Assembly (NCBI RefSeq): GCF_003667505.1
Contig: NZ_RCVJ01000135.1
Span: 1 to 64,000 of the forward strand
Source of the DNA: Micromonospora sp. BL4
Lineage (GTDB): Bacteria; Actinomycetota; Actinomycetes; Mycobacteriales; Micromonosporaceae
Length of the DNA: 64,000 nt
Reading direction: 5' to 3'
The position numbers and the translations under genes are program-made. Below the pieces are notes generated by a model. That model saw only the letters and a list, made by a program, of their open reading frames with translations. It had not been told where the DNA came from and searched no databases. Of the stretch, positions 8,874 through 16,677 are shown piece by piece; the stretch's first letter is position 1; each line of letters opens with the position of its first letter.

Positions 8874-10409
8874 GTGAGGGGACCCGTGGTGGTGGTCGGG
8901 GACACCCTGCTCGACCGGGACGTGGAAGGGATCGTGAACCGGCTCTGCCCGGACTCCCCGGTGCCCGTGCTCGACGAGACGACGGCCACCGACCGGCCCG
9001 GGGGCGCCGGCCTGGCGGCGGTCTTCGCCGCCGCGCAGGGCGCCGAGGTGGTGCTGGTGACGGCGCTCGCCGACGACGCGGGTGGCGCCCGGCTGAGCGC
9101 GTTGCTGACGGCCGCCGGCGTGCAGGTGTACCCGCTGGCCCTGTCCGGCGCGACGCCGGAGAAGATCCGCCTGCGGGCCCGGGGTCGGGTCCTGCTGCGC
9201 CACGACCGCGGTGGCGCCTCCGGCGAACCGGGCCAGCCCTCCGACGAGGTGCTGCGGGTGCTCGGGGCGGCGTCGGCGGTGCTGGTCAGCGACTACGGCC
9301 GGGGCGTCGCCCGGCAACCCGCGCTGCGCGCCGCGCTGGCCGCCACCCGCGCCCCGGTGGTGTGGGACCCGCATCCGCGCGGACCGGCGGCGGTGCCCGG
9401 CGTGCACCTGGCCACCCCGAACGAGTCGGAGGTGCGCGAGCTGGTCCCCGCGCTGCCCGGGGCGTCCCGCCTGGCGACCGCCTCGCGGGGAGCGCAGGGT
9501 CTGCGCCGGCGCTGGCGGGCCGGCGCCGTGGCGGTGACGCTGGGCGGGGACGGCGCGCTGCTCTGCCACGCCGGGTCGACGCCGCTGGTGGTGCCCACCC
9601 CGGGCAGCGCCGAGGGGGACACCTGCGGCGCCGGCGACCGGTTCGCGGCCGCCGCCAGTCTCGCGCTTGCCCAGGGCGCGCTGGTCTCCGAGGCGGTGCA
9701 GGCGGCGGTCGCCGAGGCGTCCGCGTACGTGGCGGGCGGGGGAGTGGCGGCTGCCCTGCCACCGCCGGTGCGTCCGGTCAGCGCGAGGAGTGAGCCGGGG
9801 TCGCGAGCCCCGCGGTCGCGAACGAACAGCGGCCCGGTGGGCGTGGCGGCGGTCGCCGCGCTGCTCGCCGACGTACGGGCCGCCGGCGGCACGGTGGTGG
9901 CCACCGGGGGCTGCTTCGACCTGCTGCACGCCGGGCACGTGGCCACCCTCCAGGCCGCCCGGCAGCTCGGCGACTGCCTGATCGTCTGCCTCAACTCCGA
10001 CGCCAGCGTCGCCGGGTTGAAGGGGCCGGACCGGCCGGTGATGTCCGAGGGTGACCGCGGTCGGTTGCTGGCCGCGCTGAGCTGTGTGGACGCGGTCATG
10101 ATCTTCGACGAGCCGACCCCGCACGCGACGCTGTCCTGGCTGCGCCCGGACATCTGGGTCAAGGGCGGGGACTACGCCACCGGCGGCGGCGATGCCGGCA
10201 CGCTGCCCGAGGCGGAGGTCCTGCGCCGTTGGGGCGGGCACACGGTGGTGGTGCCCTACCTGGACGGTCGGTCCACCACCGAGCTGATCGCCCGCTCCGG
10301 CGGAGGAGGCCCCGCCACCGGCGCGTACCGCGCGACCGCTCACCCGGCGAAGGCGGACCACGTCGCGGCGCCGCCGTCGGTGCTGCCCGGCGGGGAGCGG
10401 ACCCGATGA
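8874..10409 (+). CDS. hldE: Bifunctional heptose-7-phosphate kinase / heptose-1-phosphate adenylyltransferase
   Basis: 511 residues from the GTG at 8874, which follows GAGGAGGAAAGC. Domain 1 (about 1-300) is a PfkB/ribokinase: VVGDTLLDRD, PDSPVPVLDE, RPGGAGLAA, and the catalytic GAGDRF (Asp about 255). Domain 2 (about 325-475) is a nucleotidyltransferase: GCFDLLHAGH with HxGH at about 352-355, NSDASVAGLKG and KGGDYATGG. Together they phosphorylate heptose 7-phosphate at C1 and, after GmhB, make ADP-heptose. The linker (about 303-322) is encoded by a copy of a family-specific repeat (VSARSEP). A roughly 35-residue tail follows domain 2. The SDR start overlaps by 4 nt. Confidence 0.94.
   Translation: MRGPVVVVGDTLLDRDVEGIVNRLCPDSPVPVLDETTATDRPGGAGLAAVFAAAQGAEVVLVTALADDAGGARLSALLTAAGVQVYPLALSGATPEKIRLRARGRVLLRHDRGGASGEPGQPSDEVLRVLGAASAVLVSDYGRGVARQPALRAALAATRAPVVWDPHPRGPAAVPGVHLATPNESEVRELVPALPGASRLATASRGAQGLRRRWRAGAVAVTLGGDGALLCHAGSTPLVVPTPGSAEGDTCGAGDRFAAAASLALAQGALVSEAVQAAVAEASAYVAGGGVAAALPPPVRPVSARSEPGSRAPRSRTNSGPVGVAAVAALLADVRAAGGTVVATGGCFDLLHAGHVATLQAARQLGDCLIVCLNSDASVAGLKGPDRPVMSEGDRGRLLAALSCVDAVMIFDEPTPHATLSWLRPDIWVKGGDYATGGGDAGTLPEAEVLRRWGGHTVVVPYLDGRSTTELIARSGGGGPATGAYRATAHPAKADHVAAPPSVLPGGERTR
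9780..9828 (+). repeat. VSARSEP-type repeat inside hldE
   Basis: The 19 bases at 9780-9798 (core GCGCGAGGAGTGAGCCGG) recur exactly at 47877-47895 between pdxS and pdxT, and are translated in the same frame, giving SARSEP at both sites. Here the copy continues to about 9828 with a GC-rich inverted part (GGGGTCGCGAGCCCC) and forms the linker between the two HldE domains. I recall such units as frequent in Micromonosporaceae genomes; only the two copies are visible here. Confidence 0.6.
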
Positions 10410-11107
10410 GCGCGGCCTCGCCCGGTGCCGGGCCCACCGTCCTGGTCACCGGCGGCTCCAGCGGCCTCGGCGCGGCGGTGGTCGCCGCGGTGGCCGCCTC
10501 CGGCGGCCGGCCGCTCGTGCTGGACCGGCAACCGCCGGTCGACGGGGTGTCCTGGACGGAGTGCGACCTGGCCGACACCCGGGCCGCCGAGGTGGCCACC
10601 CGACACCTCGCCGAACAGTCCGGTGGCCTGGACGCGGTGGTCACCGCGGCCGGCATGGACGTGCCGGGCCGGCTCGCCGACGTGCCGGGGGAGACCTGGG
10701 ACCGGATCGTCGCCGTCGACCTGTTGGCCACCGCCGCGGTGATCCGGGCCGCCCTGCCGTTTCTCCAGGAGTCCCGGGGGCGCATCGTCACCGTCGCCTC
10801 CACCCTGGGCGTCAAGGCGGTCAGCGACGCCACCGCGTACTGCGCGGCGAAGTTCGGCGTGGTCGGCTTCACCCGCGCCCTCGCCGCCGAACTGGCCGGC
10901 CAGGTCGGCGTCACCCTGCTCATCCCGGGTGGGATGCGCACCGCGTTCTTCGACGAGCGCGACCCGCAGTACAAGCCGGGGCCGGACGCCATCCTCAACG
11001 ACCCCGTCGACACGGCGGCCGCGATCATGTACGCGCTCAACCAGCCGCCCGGCTGCGCCGTACGCGAGATGGTGGTCTGCGCCGAGCAGGAGACCTCGTA
11101 CCCGTGA
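10406..11107 (+). CDS. Short-chain dehydrogenase/reductase of the heptose cluster
   Basis: 233 residues; ATGA overlap with hldE and GTGA overlap with the next gene. Classical SDR: VTGGSSGLGAAV (about residues 12-23), DVPGRL after the TAAGMD strand, catalytic Ser in VASTLGVK, and YCAAKFG. It is not the extended-SDR HldD (heptose 6-epimerase), which is longer and has a different active-site region. In this setting it could oxidise, reduce or epimerise the ADP-heptose or a later sugar; this is inference from position only. Confidence 0.82.
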   Translation: MSAASPGAGPTVLVTGGSSGLGAAVVAAVAASGGRPLVLDRQPPVDGVSWTECDLADTRAAEVATRHLAEQSGGLDAVVTAAGMDVPGRLADVPGETWDRIVAVDLLATAAVIRAALPFLQESRGRIVTVASTLGVKAVSDATAYCAAKFGVVGFTRALAAELAGQVGVTLLIPGGMRTAFFDERDPQYKPGPDAILNDPVDTAAAIMYALNQPPGCAVREMVVCAEQETSYP

Positions 11108-12057
11108 TCCTCGTCCTGCGCGCCCTCGGCGTCGGCGACCTGATCACCGCGGTGCCCGCGCTGCGGGCGCTGCGGGCCGCGTACCCCGGTCGGGAGCTGG
11201 TGCTCGCCGCGCCCGCCGGGCTGGCCCCGCTGGTCGACCTGGTCGGCGGTGTCGACCGGCTGGTGGACACCGCCGGGCTGGATCGTCCGGCCTGGCCCGG
11301 CGCGGCCCCGGAGGTCGCGGTCAACCTGCACGGGCGCGGCCCCCGGTCGCACCGGCTGCTCGCCGCCGCCCGCCCCGGACGCCTGCTCGCCTTCGCCAAC
11401 AGCGCCGCCGGATTCGCCGACGGCCCGCCGTGGGCCGCCGACGAGCACGAGGTGGACCGGTGGTGCCGGCTGCTGTCGTGGTACGGCATCCCGGCCGACC
11501 GCACCGACCTCGCTCTGCGCCGCCCCGCCCCGGGCCGGCTGCCCACCGGGGTGACCGTGCTGCATCCGGGCAGCAAGATCCCCGCCAAGCGCTGGCCGGC
11601 CGAGCGGTTCGCCGCGCTGGCCCGGGCGCTCACCGACCGGGGGCACCGGGTGCTGCTCACCGGCTCGACCGACGAGCGCGCGCTGGCCGCCCGGGTGGCC
11701 GACGCGGCCGGCCTGCCGCCGAGCGCCGTGCTGGCCGGCCGGACCGACCTCGGGGCGCTCGCCGCGCTGGTCGCCGACGCCCGGTTGGTGGTCAGCGGGG
11801 ACACCGGGGTTGCTCACCTGGCCACCGCGTACGGCATCGCCTCGGTGGTGCTCTTCGGGCCGGTGCCGCCGGCCCACTGGGGGCCGCCGCCGGATCGGCC
11901 CCGACACCGCGCGCTCTGGGCCGGCGAGGGTGATTGGCGATGGTGGGACGGGGTAGGAAGCCACCCGACGTTGGCGGCTCTGCGGCTCGACGAGGTGCTG
12001 GCCGCCGTGGACGAGGTGGAACGGGTGGTGCGGGTCTCCGGTGCGATTGCGGCGTAG
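11104..12057 (+). CDS. Glycosyltransferase family 9 (heptosyltransferase-like)
   Basis: 317 residues from a GTG overlapping the SDR stop. VLRALGVGDLITAVPALRAL is the N-terminal GT9 signature; HPGSKIPAKRWP and SGDTGVAHLATAYG form the C-terminal ADP-heptose-binding part, with the conserved D-TG-xxH. In Gram-negatives these enzymes (WaaC, WaaF, WaaQ) add heptose to LPS core. In this actinomycete the acceptor must differ. It is the second GT9 domain of the cluster after the fusion protein. Confidence 0.9.
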   Translation: MILVLRALGVGDLITAVPALRALRAAYPGRELVLAAPAGLAPLVDLVGGVDRLVDTAGLDRPAWPGAAPEVAVNLHGRGPRSHRLLAAARPGRLLAFANSAAGFADGPPWAADEHEVDRWCRLLSWYGIPADRTDLALRRPAPGRLPTGVTVLHPGSKIPAKRWPAERFAALARALTDRGHRVLLTGSTDERALAARVADAAGLPPSAVLAGRTDLGALAALVADARLVVSGDTGVAHLATAYGIASVVLFGPVPPAHWGPPPDRPRHRALWAGEGDWRWWDGVGSHPTLAALRLDEVLAAVDEVERVVRVSGAIAA

Positions 12058-13024
12058 TGATCCGGGCCGGCCGGGGTACGGGCGTCGCCGGCGCGGTAGG
12101 GGTTGGCACTTCGTCGATCCGACCGGCGCCCCGGTGCGGGATCCCGAGCAGCTGGCCCGGCTGCGGGAGTTGGTCATCCCGCCCGCGTGGCAGGACGTCT
12201 GGATCTCGCCGTACCCGAACGGGCACATCCAGGCGACCGGCATCGACGCGGCCGGGCGCAAGCAGTACGTCTACCACCCGCTGTGGCGGGAGAAGCAGGA
12301 CGAGGCGAAGTTCGACCACATGCTGGAGGTGGCCCGGCGGCTGCCGGTGTTGCGGGAGCGGGTGGGGAACGACCTGGGCGGCCGGGGCCTGGGCCGGGAC
12401 CGGGTGCTGGCCACGGTGGCCCGCTTGCTGGACATGGGGATGTTCCGGGTCGGCAGCGACCAGTACGCGGCCGGCGACGAGCCGACCTTCGGGGTGTCCA
12501 CCCTGCGCCCCGAGCACGCCCGGACCCGGCGCGGCTGCGTGGTCTTCGAGTTCCCCGCGAAGGGCGGCATCGAGCAGGTGCGCCGGATCGAGGACCCGGA
12601 GCTGTGCCAGGTGCTGACCAACCTGCGTCGCCGCCGGCGGCGGGCCGAACGGCTCTTCGGGTACTGGGACGGCCGGGAGTGGCGCGACGTGCGCAGCGAC
12701 GAGGTCAACGGGTACCTGCGTGACGCCAGCGGCGGCGAGATGACCGCGAAGGACTTCCGCACCTGGCACGCCACGGTGCTCGCCGCGACGGAGTTGGCCA
12801 CCGTCGGCCCGGGCCGCTCGATGACCGCCCGCCGCAAGGCGGTGGTCGCGGTGATGCGGGAGGTCGCCGAGCTGCTGGGCAACACGCCCACCGTGGCACG
12901 CACGTCCTACGTGGACCCTCGGGTGGTGGACCTCTATCACGACGGCGTGGTCGCGCCGGTGGACCCGCAGGCGCCGCGTGAGGAGGCCGAACGCGTCGTG
13001 TTGGAGCTGCTGGAGAAGGCGTGA
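12041..13024 (+). CDS. DNA topoisomerase IB
   Basis: 327 residues from a GTG 17 nt inside the preceding GT9 gene. Poxvirus/bacterial type IB fold: IPPAWQDVWISPYPNGHIQATGIDAAGRKQY (N-terminal DNA clamp), then RVGSDQY, KDFRTWHAT with the active-site Arg and His, and the nucleophile Tyr in TSYVDPRV near the C-terminus. It relaxes supercoils through a 3'-phosphotyrosine intermediate. The overlap indicates co-transcription with the heptose genes, although the function is unrelated. Length is normal for bacterial TopIB. Confidence 0.92.
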   Translation: MRLRRSDPGRPGYGRRRRGRGWHFVDPTGAPVRDPEQLARLRELVIPPAWQDVWISPYPNGHIQATGIDAAGRKQYVYHPLWREKQDEAKFDHMLEVARRLPVLRERVGNDLGGRGLGRDRVLATVARLLDMGMFRVGSDQYAAGDEPTFGVSTLRPEHARTRRGCVVFEFPAKGGIEQVRRIEDPELCQVLTNLRRRRRRAERLFGYWDGREWRDVRSDEVNGYLRDASGGEMTAKDFRTWHATVLAATELATVGPGRSMTARRKAVVAVMREVAELLGNTPTVARTSYVDPRVVDLYHDGVVAPVDPQAPREEAERVVLELLEKA

Positions 13025-13100
13025 CCGGCCCCGTCGACGGTCCTGGGGGGAAGTGACGGGACCGGATCCTCGGCACGCGATCGGGGACGCACCGGGCGGC

Positions 13101-13181
13101 CGCCCGCCGCGTCTGGCGGCGGGCGCCTCGCCACGGCCCCCGTTGGCGACGACCCGCCGCCCGCTCGGCGGGCAGCGGGTC
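13101..13181. terminator. Two GC hairpins between topoisomerase and AraC gene
   Basis: CGCCCGCCGC (13101-13110) pairs perfectly with GCGGCGGGCG (13116-13125) around a 5-nt loop. A second stem, GACCCGC (13151-13157) with GCGGGTC (13175-13181), follows. They lie in the 171-nt gap between convergent genes and lack T tracts. Nothing else is evident in this gap. Confidence 0.5.
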
Positions 13182-13195
13182 GGCCGCGTTGGTTG

Positions 13196-14230
13196 TCAGT
13201 CTGCCCGCGACGAGTTGACCATGGACGCCGGGCGGTTGACGATCCGCGCCGGATCCGAGTGACTCTCCCGGTACGCCTGCGGGCTCATGCCGTACGCCGC
13301 CCGGAACGCCCGGCTGAAGTGCGCCTTGTCGGCGAACCCCCAGCGGGCGGCGATCATCTGCACGGGCTGGGTGCGCAGCGCGGGGTCGGTCAGGTCGCGC
13401 CGGCACCGGGCCAGCCGCAGGTCCCGGATGTACGACGCCACGGTGGCCTCCTCGGCCTCGAACAACCGGTGCAGCGTGCGCAGCGAGATGTGGTGGGCGT
13501 CCGCGACGGTCTGCGGGCTGAGCGTCGCGTCGCCGAGGTGGCGGTGGACGTACGCCTGCACCTGGGTGACCAGCGCGCGGCGGCGGACCTCGGTGGGCAC
13601 CGCGTCCTCGGCGACCAGGTGCCGACCGAGCATGGTGGTGGCCAGGTCCAGCCCCACCGCGCCGAGCCGGCTGGCGTCGGCGGCATGGTACTGCTCGGGA
13701 TGCCCGGTGATCTGGAGCAGGAACTGCGCCAGCAGCGCCCCGACGCCCTCGCTGCCGGACATCCGGCCACCGTAGAGCGCGGCCATCCGCTGCGGCGGCA
13801 GTGGCAGCGCGGCGTGCGGGATCAGCGTGATGATCGAGGTGGCCTGGTCCCGCTCCGGCTCTGTGGCGTGGTGGCAGACGTCGTGCGGCCGGGACGCGTC
13901 GTAGAAGGTGAACTCGCCGGCCAGGATCTCGCTGCGTCGACCGTCCTGGCTGGACGTGCCGACCCCGCCGGTGGTGAGGGCGAGCACGTACAGCTCCGGG
14001 TCCGAGCGGCTGACCAGCTTGCGCGTGCGGGTGGCGTCCAGCGACGGGTACCGGTACTCGACCAGCTGGATCGCCCCGAGGTCGATGAAGTCGGCCCGGG
14101 CGGCGAAGTCGTCCGCGTGCGCGGACTGGATCCGCAGTGGGGCCGAGGTACGCGCGACCAGATCCAGCCACATCCCGAACCGCTCACCGGGCGGAAGGAC
14201 GGTGGTGTCGACGGTGTCCCTGTGCAACAT
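13196..14230 (-). CDS. AraC family transcriptional regulator
   Basis: 344 residues. Residues 1-220 are an AraC-binding-like (cupin-type) sensor domain as in AraC_binding_2 proteins; residues about 235-330 are the double helix-turn-helix: ATLSPQTVADAHHISLRTLHRLF and IAARWGFADKAHFSRAFRAAYGMSP. The ATG at 14230 has GAGGAG 7 nt upstream. The gene ends convergently with the topoisomerase gene and begins 11 nt after the TetR gene, so the two regulators are probably co-transcribed. Effector and targets are unknown. Confidence 0.92.
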   Translation of the reverse strand: MLHRDTVDTTVLPPGERFGMWLDLVARTSAPLRIQSAHADDFAARADFIDLGAIQLVEYRYPSLDATRTRKLVSRSDPELYVLALTTGGVGTSSQDGRRSEILAGEFTFYDASRPHDVCHHATEPERDQATSIITLIPHAALPLPPQRMAALYGGRMSGSEGVGALLAQFLLQITGHPEQYHAADASRLGAVGLDLATTMLGRHLVAEDAVPTEVRRRALVTQVQAYVHRHLGDATLSPQTVADAHHISLRTLHRLFEAEEATVASYIRDLRLARCRRDLTDPALRTQPVQMIAARWGFADKAHFSRAFRAAYGMSPQAYRESHSDPARIVNRPASMVNSSRAD

Positions 14231-14241
14231 CCGGGTGCTCC

Positions 14242-15024
14242 TCAGACCGCTCGCCGCAGGATCAGGGCTTCGATGCCGTCGAGGATCCGGTCGAGGCCGA
14301 AGGTGAACTCCTCGTCCGGGTCGTCGTCCTGGTTGAGCACACCGGAGGCGAGCACCCGGCTCAGCGCCGGGAAGCGGGCCGGGTCGATGAGCCGGCCCAC
14401 CGTCCGGGCGTACGCGGGCATCATCTCGCCCGGTTCGACGCCGGCGGCCCGGCTGCCCTCGGTGATCTGTGCGGTGAGCGTGGCCTCGTTGCGGACGTAC
14501 CCGGTGATCAGCAGGAGTGCCGACATCCGCTCGCCCTCGGTCAGCGCGGTGTCGTCGAGGCAGCGCAGCCCGTCCTCCAGCCAGCCGAGCTGCTGGGGGG
14601 TGATCGGTGGGCCGGTGATCGGGACGTGCAGCAGCCAGGGTCGCTGTCGCAGCACGTCGTGCTCGGCCCAGGCCCAGCGGGTGAGGCCGGCACGCCAGTC
14701 GGCGTCCGGTGCCGCGGGCCCGGGCGGCGGGCCGTACCCGGCGTCCACCATGAGCATCAGCAGCTCGTCCTTGGAGCCGAGATACCGGTAGAGGGCCATG
14801 GTGGCGGCGCTCAACTCCTTGGCCACCCGGCTCATCGAGACGGCGGCCAGCCCGTCGGCGTCGGCCACCCGCACGGCGGCGCCCACGATGCCGCTCACGG
14901 TGAGCCCCGGCCGGGGCCCCTTGGGTGGCCGCTCACGCAACCCCCATGCGCTCTCGACGGCCGGCGGGATCGCCGGGCCGCTGTCGTCTTTCGTCGCCGC
15001 CACATGTCCTCCTTGCCTCGCCAT
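14242..15024 (-). CDS. TetR/AcrR family repressor of the adjacent MFS pump
   Basis: 260 residues. TetR N-terminal HTH at about 40-88: TVSGIVGAAVRVADADGLAAVSMSRVAKELS then MALYRYLGSKDELL. The C-terminal part resembles the TetR_C domain of TetR-class regulators. It is divergent from the MFS gene, with two tandem 17-bp palindromes in the 60-nt gap, so it very probably represses the pump and itself. ATG 15024 is given; a GTG at 15003 follows a strong AAGGAGG and could be the true start, in which case TAGGAT at 15029-15024 is a plausible -10. Confidence 0.9.
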   Translation of the reverse strand: MARQGGHVAATKDDSGPAIPPAVESAWGLRERPPKGPRPGLTVSGIVGAAVRVADADGLAAVSMSRVAKELSAATMALYRYLGSKDELLMLMVDAGYGPPPGPAAPDADWRAGLTRWAWAEHDVLRQRPWLLHVPITGPPITPQQLGWLEDGLRCLDDTALTEGERMSALLLITGYVRNEATLTAQITEGSRAAGVEPGEMMPAYARTVGRLIDPARFPALSRVLASGVLNQDDDPDEEFTFGLDRILDGIEALILRRAV

Positions 15025-15032
15025 CCTAGTTC

Positions 15033-15070
15033 TGCGTATGGTCTACGCATTAAAGCGTACGGCATACGCA
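15033..15070. promoter_or_regulatory. Two tandem TetR operators
   Basis: TGCGTA-N5-TACGCA at 15033-15049 is a perfect 6+6 palindrome. A second copy, AGCGTA-N5-TACGCA at 15054-15070, differs in one base. Their centres are 21 bp apart, two helical turns, so two dimers would bind the same DNA face. They fill the gap between the divergent TetR and MFS genes and end just before the MFS Shine-Dalgarno. Confidence 0.85.
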
Positions 15071-15084
15071 GAAGGAGTTCTCCC

Positions 15085-16677
15085 ATGACAGCGACGACCA
15101 CACCCCGCGCGGGCCGGCGGGAATGGATCGGGTTCACCGTGCTGATGCTGCCGCTGCTCCTGGTCTCGATGGACGTGTCGGTGCTCTACTTCGCCGTCCC
15201 GTTCATCAGCGAGGAGCTGCGCCCCACCGGCACCCAGCAGCTCTGGATCTTCGATATCTACGGCTTCGTGCTGGCCGGGCTGCTGATCACCATGGGCGCC
15301 CTGGGCGACCGGATCGGCCGGCGTCGGCTGCTGCTGTTCGGCGCGGCAGCCTTCGGCGCGGCGTCCCTGCTGGCCGCGTACGCCGACAGCGCCGAGACGC
15401 TGATCGCCGCGCGCGCCGTCCTCGGCGTCGGAGGGGCCACCCTGATGCCCTCCACGCTCGCCCTGGTGCGCAACATGTTCCACGACGCCAAGCAGCGCGG
15501 CACCGCGATCGGCATCTGGACCGCCACGCTCACCGGTGGCATCGCGGTCGGCCCGGTGCTCAGCGGCGTCCTGCTGGAGCACTTCTGGTGGGGCTCGATC
15601 TTCTTGATCAACATTCCGGCGATGGTGCTGCTGCTCCTGCTCGCCCCCGTCCTGGTGCCCGAGTTCCGCAATCCGGCCGCCGGGCGGTTCGACCTGGTCA
15701 GCGCGCTGCTGTCGCTCGGCGCGCTGCTGCCGGTGATCTACGGCATCAAGGAGATGGCCCGCGACGGCGTCAGCGCCGCCCGGGTGGCGGCCATCGTCGC
15801 CGGCCTGCTGATCGGAGCGCTGTTCCTGCACCGGCAGCGGACCCGGGCGTACCCGATGATCGACCTGGCGCTGTTTCGCCGCCGCGGCTTCGCCGGGTCG
15901 CTCGCGGTCAACCTGCTGGCGATGTTCGCCCTGGTCGGCTTCGCGATCTTCACCACCCAGTACCTACAGCTGGTGCTCGGCCTGAGCCCGCTGCGGGCGG
16001 CACTGTGGAGCCTGGTGCCGTCCCTGGCGGTCGGCGGGGTAGCCCCGGCCGCCGCCGCGCTCGCCCAGCGCATCGAGCGGGCGTACCTGATCGGCACGGG
16101 TTTCGGGATCGCCGTGCTCGGCTTCCTGGTGCTGACCCGGGTCACGCCCGAGTCGCCGCTCTGGCTGCTGCTGCTCGGCGCCAGCATCTACGCGGCCGGG
16201 TTGGTGATGGTGATGTCGCTGGTCACCGAGCTGGTCCTCGGTGCGGCGCCGCCGGAGCAGGCCGGTGTCGCCTCGGCGCTGACCGAGTCCAGCAGTGAGC
16301 TGGGCGGCGCGCTGGGGATGGCGATCCTGGGCAGCGTGGGCGCGGCGGTCTACCGCCGCGAGGTCCTCGACGGCCTGCCCGCCGGACTGCCGGCCGACGC
16401 CCGCGACGCGGCCCGCGAGACGTTGGGCGGTGCGCTGGCGGTGGCCGAGGGGCTGCCGGCCGATCTGGGCGACGCCGTGCTGCACGCCGCCCGGCTCGCG
16501 TTCGCCGACGGGCTGCACCTCGCCGCGATCGCCGCCACGGTGGCGATGCTGCTGGGCGCGGCGACGGCGCTGGTCGCCCTGCGCGGCACCGCACGAAAGG
16601 GCCCCCTGCCAGCGCCGGAGGCGGATCAGGGGGCCCGTGTCGACGCGTCGTCGGACGCGTCGCCGGTCAGTCGTTGA
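15085..16677 (+). CDS. MFS drug exporter, DHA2 family (14 TM)
   Basis: 530 residues from an ATG preceded by GAAGGAG. EWIGFTVLMLPLLLVSMDVSVLYFAVPFISEELRPTGTQQLWIFDIYGFVLAG is the typical start of QacA/EmrB-type DHA2 transporters. Motif A (GDRIGRRR) follows TM2 and motif C lies in TM5 (GIAVGPVLSG). About 14 hydrophobic segments can be counted. It should export cationic or hydrophobic compounds with proton antiport. Control by the divergent TetR is indicated by the two operators. The last 11 bases overlap the end of the convergent gene. Confidence 0.93.
   Translation: MTATTTPRAGRREWIGFTVLMLPLLLVSMDVSVLYFAVPFISEELRPTGTQQLWIFDIYGFVLAGLLITMGALGDRIGRRRLLLFGAAAFGAASLLAAYADSAETLIAARAVLGVGGATLMPSTLALVRNMFHDAKQRGTAIGIWTATLTGGIAVGPVLSGVLLEHFWWGSIFLINIPAMVLLLLLAPVLVPEFRNPAAGRFDLVSALLSLGALLPVIYGIKEMARDGVSAARVAAIVAGLLIGALFLHRQRTRAYPMIDLALFRRRGFAGSLAVNLLAMFALVGFAIFTTQYLQLVLGLSPLRAALWSLVPSLAVGGVAPAAAALAQRIERAYLIGTGFGIAVLGFLVLTRVTPESPLWLLLLGASIYAAGLVMVMSLVTELVLGAAPPEQAGVASALTESSSELGGALGMAILGSVGAAVYRREVLDGLPAGLPADARDAARETLGGALAVAEGLPADLGDAVLHAARLAFADGLHLAAIAATVAMLLGAATALVALRGTARKGPLPAPEADQGARVDASSDASPVSR
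16594..16636 (-). terminator. Intrinsic terminator for the minus strand, inside the MFS 3' end
   Basis: GGGCCCCCTG (16599-16608) pairs with CAGGGGGCCC (16627-16636). On the minus strand the stem is followed by CTTTCG, the same tail as the hairpin at 27358. It would stop transcripts of the 16667-17170 gene after they enter the pump's coding region. Confidence 0.6.

Noticed and set aside
10229..11107. Longer start for the cluster SDR (292 residues)
   Set aside because: The extra N-terminal residues are out-of-frame hldE sequence. The ATG at 10406 overlaps the hldE stop and the SDR fold starts right after it.
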